The position numbers and the translations under genes are program-made. A stretch of 64,000 bases of DNA, taken from contig CP119076.1 in NCBI GenBank assembly GCA_029027985.1, positions 2,850,422 through 2,914,421 on the forward strand, in the 5' to 3' direction. The notes under the pieces are model-generated. The model was given only the letters and a program-made list of their open reading frames with translations, had not been told where the DNA came from and ran no database searches. The stretch's first letter is position 1; every line of letters starts with the position of its first letter. Source of the stretch: Klebsiella aerogenes (lineage in GTDB: Bacteria > Pseudomonadota > Gammaproteobacteria > Enterobacterales > Enterobacteriaceae). Below, one piece after another: positions 50,540 to 58,227 of the stretch.

Positions 50540-50887
50540 TTATGAAAAAGTAATAAATGCATCGTTTTCCATATAATAATTTAATCCTGAAATAAACTCA
50601 TCCACCGTCGCATTTGATTTTTGATTCAGTGCACTTTTGAGAACATCCATAAACTGATCGCCGTAAAAAAACAACTCCAATTCATTTTGCTCAACGTATT
50701 CAGGATAAATTTCTTCATCATCACTAACTTCAGGATAACGATCCAGATAGCAAACAAGTTCGGGGGTAGCAACAGCTTCATATTCCTTTGTGTAAAGGCA
50801 AAAATTGTCTTTTGTGTATCCCTGATGAACAATTTTCGTAATTAATTCTTTTAAGCTATATGGCTTTATATACTCGAGTTCTTTCAT
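50540..50887 (-). CDS. Candidate immunity protein of the WHH-nuclease Rhs tip
   Basis: 115 residues from ATG 50887, which overlaps the toxin stop as TAATG and has GGAGG 9 bases upstream. Small, very acidic protein (YLDRYPEVSDDEEIYPEYVEQ, ELELFFYGDQFMDVLKSALNQ) with no membrane segment, as expected of a nuclease inhibitor. Start-stop coupling to the WHH tip is strong evidence for a cognate pair. Family not recognised. Confidence 0.7.
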   Translation of the reverse strand: MKELEYIKPYSLKELITKIVHQGYTKDNFCLYTKEYEAVATPELVCYLDRYPEVSDDEEIYPEYVEQNELELFFYGDQFMDVLKSALNQKSNATVDEFISGLNYYMENDAFITFS

Positions 50888-51699
50888 TAGCATCTCCCTC
50901 CTGTTCTACGTACTCTGGCTGGTTTTGGATTGCCTGTTGCACCATCTAACTTACCACGCCTTCCAAGCTCACCACCGCCCCACATTTCACGACCACCTTT
51001 GCCTGTAGGGTGATATAGAGCATGATTGTCAGCATGATCCACACGATCAACTAGTACCAAACGACCTATATCCTCATGATGATGCCATGTTAATGTTGGT
51101 GGACTTGAAGATTTATTAGGGTTTTTTAACCATTCCCCCAATTCCGGATACCTTCCCAACATATCACGTCGGAAAGCTGAATCAGCATCCATCCTTCCAA
51201 TAAGCTCAGTATTTGCTCTGTTAAACTGAACTGCATCACTGGAGTAAATATTACCAGAAGCAATAGTATGTTCGTGGAAGATATGGTACTTACCATTATT
51301 CGGGCGATTAGCTAGCCCCCATGGATCCACCCATCCCAGCGGGTTCGGCGCATACTGGTAAACATTCAGTCCACCAGCCAACCCAATGGGGTCCTGGCTA
51401 ATAAATCCAGTAATTTCAGGATCATAGTAACGGTGTCGATTATAGTGCAGCCCCGTTTCTGCGTCAAAATACTGGCCCTGGAAGCGCAACGGGTTGGCGA
51501 TACGGTCGGCGTACACCTCCCCCCTTTCGCCCCAGACGCCGGTCTTCTCTGACCAGACTATCTCGCCTTGTAACGACGTCAGGCGTACCGGGGCGCCATT
51601 CGGGTCGCAGTGATAGTGCCAGCTCTCTTTTCTGCCAGACGCCTGCGTCAGCAGCGCCAGCGGCTGAAAACTTCCCGGATAGTACACATACTCGCGCAT
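50887..51699 (-). CDS. Displaced Rhs C-terminal tip with WHH-type nuclease toxin
   Basis: 270 residues. Residues 1-129 repeat the end of the Rhs core (MREYVYYPGSFQPLALL to NPLGWVDPWGL); residues 130-270 are a different tip. The tip has PTLTWHHHEDIGRLVLVD and DHADNHALYHPTGKGG, the WHH signature of the HNH/endonuclease VII superfamily, so a DNase toxin is likely. The frame begins at a Met that is internal in full Rhs proteins and has no ribosome site, so this is a silent cassette that needs recombination with rhs (or an upstream fusion) to be secreted. AT-rich tip, GC-rich core. Confidence 0.8.
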   Translation of the reverse strand: MREYVYYPGSFQPLALLTQASGRKESWHYHCDPNGAPVRLTSLQGEIVWSEKTGVWGERGEVYADRIANPLRFQGQYFDAETGLHYNRHRYYDPEITGFISQDPIGLAGGLNVYQYAPNPLGWVDPWGLANRPNNGKYHIFHEHTIASGNIYSSDAVQFNRANTELIGRMDADSAFRRDMLGRYPELGEWLKNPNKSSSPPTLTWHHHEDIGRLVLVDRVDHADNHALYHPTGKGGREMWGGGELGRRGKLDGATGNPKPARVRRTGGRC

Positions 51700-51718
51700 G
51701 CTGCCGAACAGCGCTGCC
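51317..51718. repeat. Rhs core-end repeat, copy 2 (402 bp)
   Basis: Direct repeat of 52811-53212 with identical length, no indel and only scattered substitutions by eye. It ends abruptly at AACAGCGCTGCC, after which the sequence becomes AT-rich and unrelated to rhs. Confidence 0.9.
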
Positions 51719-51811
51719 CCACTTTCTTATCTTTGAACCTGTCTCAACGAATAATTAAATTATTATTCGAGTTTAAAAAAAATAACAATCTACTTTATTC
51801 CATTGAGTTAT

Positions 51812-52423
51812 TCAGCGTGCAGGGTAACGCTGTTCTTTATAACCATTAGGGAATACATTTGTAATTGTATCCACGCTCTCATCTTTATACGAAAATAAAA
51901 CTTCAAATTCTGTAAAAGATGATTCCGTATGTTCTTTTTGCTTGACATCTATTTTTTTAAGGATAAATCCCTCATAAACATAATCAGAGACACTGCATCC
52001 ATACATACCCCAATTGAAGTCTTTTTTAACCAATTCATTATGGTATACTGACAAAGAGATGTTTCGTAGCATCCCTGCACTGGTAAAATAAACTCTTTCT
52101 AAATTACCACTTTCGTAAATACAAAACTCTTTGTTAATTATATTATCTGACTGACCAAATATCTCTATTAGCAATATACGATTCAAAATATCAAAGTGAT
52201 AGATGTGCGTATTTTTTACATTTGTAGGTAGTTTATTAAGTTTTCTACCTATCTTAAATCCTGCTCGCTCGATTTCATAGGGTCGAAGGTTATATAATGC
52301 ACCTTTACTAACCACCACTTTGGTTTCATTGAGTTTAACACTATCATTATATGCTGAAATATAGTTTTCACTATCAGCACTAATCTTATTAAACTTATCT
52401 TCCAAATATTCTAACTCAATCAT
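51812..52423 (-). CDS. Candidate immunity protein of the main Rhs (AHH nuclease) toxin
   Basis: 203 residues, AT-rich, no signal peptide or membrane segment (MIELEYLEDKFNKISADSEN, LPTNVKNTHIYHFDILNRILL, DYVYEGFILKKIDVKQKEH). It starts 17 bases after the rhs stop with GGTGG upstream. Position and composition make it the immunity protein; I do not recognise a named family. Confidence 0.68.
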   Translation of the reverse strand: MIELEYLEDKFNKISADSENYISAYNDSVKLNETKVVVSKGALYNLRPYEIERAGFKIGRKLNKLPTNVKNTHIYHFDILNRILLIEIFGQSDNIINKEFCIYESGNLERVYFTSAGMLRNISLSVYHNELVKKDFNWGMYGCSVSDYVYEGFILKKIDVKQKEHTESSFTEFEVLFSYKDESVDTITNVFPNGYKEQRYPAR

Positions 52424-52440
52424 TTATAACCACCATAAAT

Positions 52441-55400
52441 TTAAAATGTACCATTAGAAATTTCAGCATTGATTTTATTCAACTCAGATATAAAATCTCT
52501 ACTATTATTCTTTATACTCAATCGATCATATACTTTCTGCTTATAATCATTTGTATGAATGCTAGCATGATTTGGTAATTTGTTCCCTGCAGGCACAGTC
52601 ACCTTACTATTTGAAGGTAAAAACACACCATTCTCCGCCGTGTTAATATCTATTCCTAACTTACTCATTTGATTCTGCAAAGAAACCATCCTATGATCTT
52701 TAGAATTTGACATAACAATATGATGTGCTGAATTTTTAAAACTTGGCTCTCTTTTCCCGGCCGCAACCATATTCGCTCGAAGAGCTTTCGCATCACTTGA
52801 ACAACTCAATCCCCATGGATCCACCCAGCCCAGCGGGTTAGGCGCATACTGGTAAACATTCAGTCCACCAGCCAACCCAATAGGATCCTGACTAATAAAT
52901 CCAGCGATTTCAGGGTCATAGTAACGGTGTCGATTATAGTGCAGCCCCGTTTCTGCGTCAAAATACTGTCCCTGGAAGCGCAACGGGTTGGCGATACGGT
53001 CGGCGTACACCTCCCCCCTTTCGCCCCAGACGCCGGTCTTCTCTGACCAGACTATCTCGCCTTGTAACGACGTCAGGCGTACCGGGGCGCCATTCGGATC
53101 GCAGTGGTAGTGCCAGCTCTCTTTTCTGCCAGACGCCTGCGTCAGCAGCGCCAGCGGCTGAAAACTTCCCGGATAGTACACGTACTCGCGCATGCTGCCG
53201 AACAGCGCTGCCTGCGCTTTTTGTCGCTGCAGTCGGTTGCCAGTATCAAAAATACTCTGCGCCGCCAGCGGTTCGCGGGTGGCCGTTACCGTTTCGCCCG
53301 CCAGCGCATCGCCCTGCCAGTAGAACCAGCGCGTTTCTTCCGCCGTCTGCTTGAATACCCGGCGTCCCAGTCCGTCGTAACCGTAGCGCACCAGCCGCTC
53401 GCCCTTGCGCACCGCTACCAGCTGGCGGTTATCGTCCCAGCTGAAATCCTCTTTCTCGCCGTTATGCTGCACATCGCGCCGCTGGCGCAACTCGCCCGCG
53501 CGATCGAACACATAGCGTACCCCGCGCTGCTGCCCCTCACGGAACCAGCCTCCGGCGCTCTCATTTATCGCGCGGGTCTGCGTCTGCAGATGACTGCCTG
53601 CCGCATCCTGGACAAACTGCCGTAGCGTGCCGTCCGGCGCGGTATGAGCCGTCAGCCGCCCGACCGGATCGTAAGTATAGCGATCGCTGCCCCACAGGCT
53701 GTCCTCTCGCCGCGTCAGATTACCCAGTCGATCCCAGTTGAACCCGCTGGCGAACAACGGCAAATCATTCTGCAACACCTGCTGCGACGTCAGTTGCCCC
53801 AGGCTATCATATGCGAAATGCCGCGTCACCTCTGCCGACAGCTGCTCGCTGATCCGTCGCCCGGCCCCATCGTAACCCAGCACGATTGGCGCATCGTCAT
53901 TCAACTGGATCTGGCTCAACCGATCATGCTCATCCATCACGTAGCGCACCTGATGCCCGCTATCGCTGCGTCGGGATATCAGCAAACCGCGCTCGTTATA
54001 ACCATAATGCAGCTGGAAGCCGTCCTGCTCCTCCAGCAGGACTCGTCCGGCATCATCATAGCGCCACGCCAACCGCCGCCATGGATTCTCGCACAGCACC
54101 ATCCGCCCGCAGGGATCGTAATGATACTTCGCCTGTAAGGTATCGCCGCTGCGCCGCTCGCTCAACCGTCCGGCGCGGTCATAGCCGTAGTGAACCCGTC
54201 GCCCCAGCGGATCCTCACGACTTATCAGCCGATTCCCCTTATCCCAGCCATAATGGGTCGTCTGCCCCCAATAATCGGTCTCTGCCGCAATGCGCCCCAG
54301 GGCGTCGCGGGTCAACTGCCAACGTTGCCCGTTCTGGTTGATCACCGCCAGCAGGCGATCTTCCAGATCGTACTGATAGCCAAGCGTCGCGCCGTCCGGC
54401 GTCTCGCAGCCAGCCAGCATCCCGGTGCGATTATAGCGAAAACGGGTTATCTGCCCGGCTTCATCAGTGAAATGAATGGGGGAGTCTTCCCGGTCATAAG
54501 CGACGCGAATTTCACCACCTTGCGGATCCGCCATCGCCACCAGTCGATCTTTGCCATCCCAGTGGAAACGGGTCTTACCGCCGCTGGCGTCAAGACGTTC
54601 CAGCAGCGTACCGCGCACCGAATGACGCAGTTGAATCGTCCCCGCCCCAGCCAGGCTGACCGCCTGCAAAAAGCCAAAGCGATCATACTGATAGCGGCTC
54701 TGCGGCGAGCCCGGCACGTCCGCCGCGCTGAGCTGCCCGCATTCATCATAGTGATAGCGCGAAGTGACGCCGGTCGGGTCTGTTCCGCTCAGCAGATTAC
54801 CGCGCGGATCGTATTCAGATCCCCAGCGCGCGCCTTTCTCATCGGTCAACGCCAGCAGATCGCCGTTATCGTTGTAAGACACCTGAATCTGGCTGCCGTC
54901 CGGCAGATGTTCGGCGATCATCCGCCCCTGCTCGTCGTATTCCCAGCGATGCGCGCTGCCATCCGCCTCAATAAGCTCGACCGTGCGGCCAAAATCATCG
55001 TAATGAAAAACGGTATTACCGCCGGTCGGGTCAATCTCCGAGACCGGCAGGCCGTTATCATCAAAGCCGATCAAGGAGATATGGCCGTTGGAATCGGTGA
55101 TTTCGACTTCGTTGAGCAGCTCGTGCCAGGTGAAGTGGTAATCCCATACGCCGCCGTCGCCCCAGGCGTGGATCACCCGCCAGTCGTCATTGAACTGGTA
55201 GTGGAAACCCTGGCCGTTGCGATCGACATGGCTGGTCATACGGCGCTGTTGATAAGAGAAGCGCCGCGGGTGTGAAAGCGCGTCGATTTCAGCGCTCAGC
55301 TGATTATCACTATCGTATTCATAACGGGTCAACGGCGTGATATCGCCATCCAGCGTATTGTGCAGCCGCAGCGCCCGCAGGCGACCGGCCTGCTGGGTGA

Positions 55401-56526
55401 CGAGGATCTCTCTGCCGTTCATCCCGGTCGCGCTGAACTCGCGTATGCGATCAAGTTCACGCCCCTGCCACTCGAACTGCCAGCCGTTGCCGTTACGGTC
55501 CGCCAGTCGGTATACCGGCAGCCGACCGTGCCGGCCGCGAAATTGCAGCCGCACGCTCCCTTCCTGCTCAACCTGCCAGACAACCTCGCCGTTGTGGGTT
55601 TCCCGCCACAAACGACTGCCATCCGGTAGACCAACGATACCATGCTCGCGCCCGTCGCCCTGCGGCAGCGCGGCAAACAGCGTCATTCCTTCCGGCTGCG
55701 TCAGAACTGCGACGCCTTCATCGGCCAGCACCTCAAGGCGGATATCCGCCGGCGTTGACCAGCCATAGCCGCACAGCCCTTCTTCATCGATATCCGCCGA
55801 GGAGTAGGTCCGCGTCCACGCCAGCGGCAGACGACCGGGTAACAGGAAATCCTCATGTTCCAGGCTAACGCTGCCGTCACGAATATCGACCGGTTCGGCG
55901 CGCAGCACCCGACATTTCAGGATACCAGGATCCATATTGCGGAACAGTTTCTGGCGCAGCTTTTGAAAGCGACGCATAAACAAACGCCACTGCGGCGTTT
56001 TTTTGACTTTCTTCAGTCCCTTACCCAGGCCGCTTAACCCGGCGCGCATCAGCAGCGCCATCAGGTTGATGGTGGGCGGCCCACCGACAATCACATTGTT
56101 GGGGATCGCAAGATTAAAGGTCAGCGGCAGCGTCAGCGACAGCGGTTTGGGTTTGCTCATTCGCTTGAGGCGGAACGGCGGCACCATCCCGAGGATGTTA
56201 CAGCTCAGTACCGGCATGCCGATGCGGGAGAACGGCTCGCCGTCGACTGAGACGGTTTTACTGCCCATAAACAGTTCATCTTCCATCTGCGGCCCGCCCG
56301 GCGCGCGCAACGGCGGCACCCACACACCGCCGACCGGAATATGCACCGCAATGCCGCCGGTCCCCGCGCTAGCGCGTTTGATGCTGTTGACATGCACCGT
56401 GGTGCCCAGCAGCGGCAGATAATCAAACACATCGAAAACGATGCCGATATGCGGCGTCGGCAGCGGCCAGGGATAGGTATGGATATCCAGGCCAAGCTGC
56501 GGGTCGAAGTGAGCGCCGGAGTGCAT
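52441..56526 (-). CDS. rhs: PAAR-like/Rhs polymorphic toxin with AHH nuclease tip (T6SS effector)
   Basis: 1361 residues. The N-terminal region (about 1-135; PHIGIVFDVFDYLPLLGTTVHVN, VGGVWVPPL) is a PAAR-like domain that would cap the VgrG spike. Next come a hydrophobic stretch with NNVIVGGPPTINLMALLM and basic residues, the Rhs entry module (about 205-250), and a long array of YD repeats (about 300-1180; many YDxxGR units). The core ends in GLAGGLNVYQYAPNPLGWVDPWGL (residue 1240), after which the last 121 residues are the toxin: NSAHHIVMSNSKDHR is the AHH signature of the HNH/ENDO VII nuclease superfamily. The start has GAGG 8 bases upstream. The core is GC-rich, the tip AT-rich, showing tip exchange. 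Confidence 0.92.
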   Translation of the reverse strand: MHSGAHFDPQLGLDIHTYPWPLPTPHIGIVFDVFDYLPLLGTTVHVNSIKRASAGTGGIAVHIPVGGVWVPPLRAPGGPQMEDELFMGSKTVSVDGEPFSRIGMPVLSCNILGMVPPFRLKRMSKPKPLSLTLPLTFNLAIPNNVIVGGPPTINLMALLMRAGLSGLGKGLKKVKKTPQWRLFMRRFQKLRQKLFRNMDPGILKCRVLRAEPVDIRDGSVSLEHEDFLLPGRLPLAWTRTYSSADIDEEGLCGYGWSTPADIRLEVLADEGVAVLTQPEGMTLFAALPQGDGREHGIVGLPDGSRLWRETHNGEVVWQVEQEGSVRLQFRGRHGRLPVYRLADRNGNGWQFEWQGRELDRIREFSATGMNGREILVTQQAGRLRALRLHNTLDGDITPLTRYEYDSDNQLSAEIDALSHPRRFSYQQRRMTSHVDRNGQGFHYQFNDDWRVIHAWGDGGVWDYHFTWHELLNEVEITDSNGHISLIGFDDNGLPVSEIDPTGGNTVFHYDDFGRTVELIEADGSAHRWEYDEQGRMIAEHLPDGSQIQVSYNDNGDLLALTDEKGARWGSEYDPRGNLLSGTDPTGVTSRYHYDECGQLSAADVPGSPQSRYQYDRFGFLQAVSLAGAGTIQLRHSVRGTLLERLDASGGKTRFHWDGKDRLVAMADPQGGEIRVAYDREDSPIHFTDEAGQITRFRYNRTGMLAGCETPDGATLGYQYDLEDRLLAVINQNGQRWQLTRDALGRIAAETDYWGQTTHYGWDKGNRLISREDPLGRRVHYGYDRAGRLSERRSGDTLQAKYHYDPCGRMVLCENPWRRLAWRYDDAGRVLLEEQDGFQLHYGYNERGLLISRRSDSGHQVRYVMDEHDRLSQIQLNDDAPIVLGYDGAGRRISEQLSAEVTRHFAYDSLGQLTSQQVLQNDLPLFASGFNWDRLGNLTRREDSLWGSDRYTYDPVGRLTAHTAPDGTLRQFVQDAAGSHLQTQTRAINESAGGWFREGQQRGVRYVFDRAGELRQRRDVQHNGEKEDFSWDDNRQLVAVRKGERLVRYGYDGLGRRVFKQTAEETRWFYWQGDALAGETVTATREPLAAQSIFDTGNRLQRQKAQAALFGSMREYVYYPGSFQPLALLTQASGRKESWHYHCDPNGAPVRLTSLQGEIVWSEKTGVWGERGEVYADRIANPLRFQGQYFDAETGLHYNRHRYYDPEIAGFISQDPIGLAGGLNVYQYAPNPLGWVDPWGLSCSSDAKALRANMVAAGKREPSFKNSAHHIVMSNSKDHRMVSLQNQMSKLGIDINTAENGVFLPSNSKVTVPAGNKLPNHASIHTNDYKQKVYDRLSIKNNSRDFISELNKINAEISNGTF
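52811..53212. repeat. Rhs core-end repeat, copy 1 (402 bp, inside rhs)
   Basis: The last 402 bases of the rhs core, from the DPWGL codons back to SMREYVYY and ALFG. Directly repeated at 51317-51718 and in part at 50187-50361; all three are followed by different toxin tips. Confidence 0.9.
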
Positions 56527-56536
56527 CAGTCACGCC

Positions 56537-56665
56537 TCAGAACATGGCGCGCAGCAGCGCGCGCAAGAAGGTGCGAACTTCGGTAGCGAAACCGCCGTCG
56601 GAGAAACTCAAAAACAGAATCGCCAGTAGCGTCACGACAACAATAATAATAATCCGGGTCTTCAT
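56537..56665 (-). CDS. 42-residue single-membrane-segment protein in the vgrG-rhs operon
   Basis: ATG 56665 overlaps the stop of the upstream gene as ATGA, and the TGA at 56539-56537 is 10 bases before the rhs ATG. The peptide is MKTRIIIIVVVTLLAILFL followed by SFSDGGFATEVRTFLRALLRAMF: a short basic start, one 17-residue hydrophobic helix and an amphipathic basic C-terminus. It fills the only gap in an otherwise tightly packed operon. I do not know a named family. It could be a membrane-anchored helper for loading the Rhs effector or a lipid-active peptide; both are inference. Confidence 0.6.
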   Translation of the reverse strand: MKTRIIIIVVVTLLAILFLSFSDGGFATEVRTFLRALLRAMF

Positions 56666-58215
56666 AGCGGGTTGCTCCCTGCGGTTTCAGTGGACAGTGC
56701 GTCAGTATTTCCCCATGCGGGCAGGCTTTGCCATTCGCCCGGGGGAGCATCAAAGGGATGGGCGATTTCCGGCAGGCCGTTCCAGTGCGGATGCAGCGTC
56801 TCCCGCGCCAGCCGGATAACGCGGCGGAAACTTTCATCGCCGCCGCGAATTAATTTTTCCCGTTCTTCGCGGATCAGCACGAATGCCGCTTCCAGTTGCA
56901 GTTGTAGCAGGCGGTCCGTGCGCTTCACCTGCTCAACCACCGGCTGTGCGGGCAAACGGGCCTCCGCCTGGTGGATTAAGCGCTGTTTTTCGTTTTGCCA
57001 GCGCGCCGCACAGGCTTCGAGCGCCTCGGTACGGCGTTTATCATGGATACGCAGCAGATCCTGAAATGCCAGCGGCAACGTGGTTTGCCCACGTTCTTCC
57101 CGCGGGATCGGCTCCGCTGCATGGATGGCGTGGGCATACTCTTCCATTGCCTTTGCCCGGTGCCCCGCGAGGTTGAGGCAAAAACCGGACATCCGCCAGC
57201 CTTCAACGGCGAACACCGGATGCGGAATAGCCTGCGCGTCGCTTGCCGCCCGGCGGTAACCTTTTGCCGCCTGCAGATACTCTTTGCGCGCAAACCAGGC
57301 GCCGGATTCACCAAAGGTGCTTTGAGTGCGCAACTGACCCCTGAGCGCCGGATCGGCAATCCCGCCGCTGACAGTTTGCGCCTGGCGGTAATGATCGACG
57401 GCCCGTTGATGGTCGTTACCTTTCAACCAGCCGCCGGCAATCAGGTTGTGTATCATCGCCTGCTGATCGACCCAGCCGCAGCGCTGGGCAACGCCCAACG
57501 CCATACCGCCGCGCGCGGCCACCTGGGCGGCGCTGCCTTTTTCCAGCAACAGCATGGCGTCGGCCAGATAGCGGCGGAACAGCTGGCGATCAGGGTTCGG
57601 ATCGCTCTGCCCGCGCGCGGTTTGATTCATGACTTTCATGCTATCGACATCATCGACAATCAACCGTACCGCGCGCGGATGCGCCTCATAGAGCGGCTGC
57701 CATAATGGCTGTTCGAGCGTATCGATAAGCAGCAGTTTGACGGCGCTCTCGCCCTGCGCCAACCAGCCGTTCAGCCAGCGGCTCAGCGCCTTTTCATCGC
57801 TGACGGCGGAAGGTTTAAGCACCAACACCAGGTAACGCAAATCGTCGCTAAACTGCGTCGCAAAATCCTGCAGCAACAGACGCAGCTGCGCCGGATGGTA
57901 GGTGGGGAGAAAACGTTCTGCGTCCCATGCGGCGGCATCCGGCGTCGCTTCGTAATGTTCAACGAACTCGCGCCCCAGCGCATCGCTGAAACCGTAGCCG
58001 GTGTCAAACGGCGTTTGCAGCCCCAGCAGCAGATCCGGCAACGAACGGCCTTCGGGGTGCTGTTGCAGCGCGATAAACCCGTCCAGCAGCGTTTCGCCGC
58101 CAGCGGGAACCCGCCAGATAAATAACCGGGTCTGTTCCGCCTTCTCACTGGCGTCCAGCCAGCTAAGCTCCAGTTCGCTCATCACTTTTTCGCTGGGATT
58201 CTTCGCCGCGTTCAT
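56662..58215 (-). CDS. Unrecognised helical-repeat protein between vgrG and rhs
   Basis: 517 residues, soluble, no signal peptide. The N-terminal 200 residues (RLFIWRVPAGGETLLDGFIALQ, DDLRYLVLVLKPSAVSDEKA, LLLIDTLEQPLWQPL) look alpha/beta. The rest is Ala/Leu-rich and TPR-like (GGWLKGNDHQRAVDHYRQAQ, EYLQAAKGYRRAASDAQAI, MSGFCLNLAGHRAKAMEEYA), ending in a charged helix. Between vgrG (12 bases) and the small ORF (4-base overlap) it occupies the place of adaptor or chaperone genes of T6SS effectors; no DUF1795 (EagR) or DUF4123 gene is seen. An effector-loading adaptor is the likeliest role; inference. AGGAAAAGGGA precedes the ATG. Confidence 0.8.
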   Translation of the reverse strand: MNAAKNPSEKVMSELELSWLDASEKAEQTRLFIWRVPAGGETLLDGFIALQQHPEGRSLPDLLLGLQTPFDTGYGFSDALGREFVEHYEATPDAAAWDAERFLPTYHPAQLRLLLQDFATQFSDDLRYLVLVLKPSAVSDEKALSRWLNGWLAQGESAVKLLLIDTLEQPLWQPLYEAHPRAVRLIVDDVDSMKVMNQTARGQSDPNPDRQLFRRYLADAMLLLEKGSAAQVAARGGMALGVAQRCGWVDQQAMIHNLIAGGWLKGNDHQRAVDHYRQAQTVSGGIADPALRGQLRTQSTFGESGAWFARKEYLQAAKGYRRAASDAQAIPHPVFAVEGWRMSGFCLNLAGHRAKAMEEYAHAIHAAEPIPREERGQTTLPLAFQDLLRIHDKRRTEALEACAARWQNEKQRLIHQAEARLPAQPVVEQVKRTDRLLQLQLEAAFVLIREEREKLIRGGDESFRRVIRLARETLHPHWNGLPEIAHPFDAPPGEWQSLPAWGNTDALSTETAGSNPL

Positions 58216-58227
58216 TCCCTTTTCCTA

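Noticed and set aside
54190-55275. 361-residue plus-strand frame inside rhs
   Set aside because: Antisense to YD repeats; the regular repeat codons keep this frame open by chance.
56526-56837. 103-residue minus-strand frame across the junction of the small ORF and the 517-residue gene
   Set aside because: It overlaps two better supported frames, and its sequence is Arg/Cys-rich shadow without homology.
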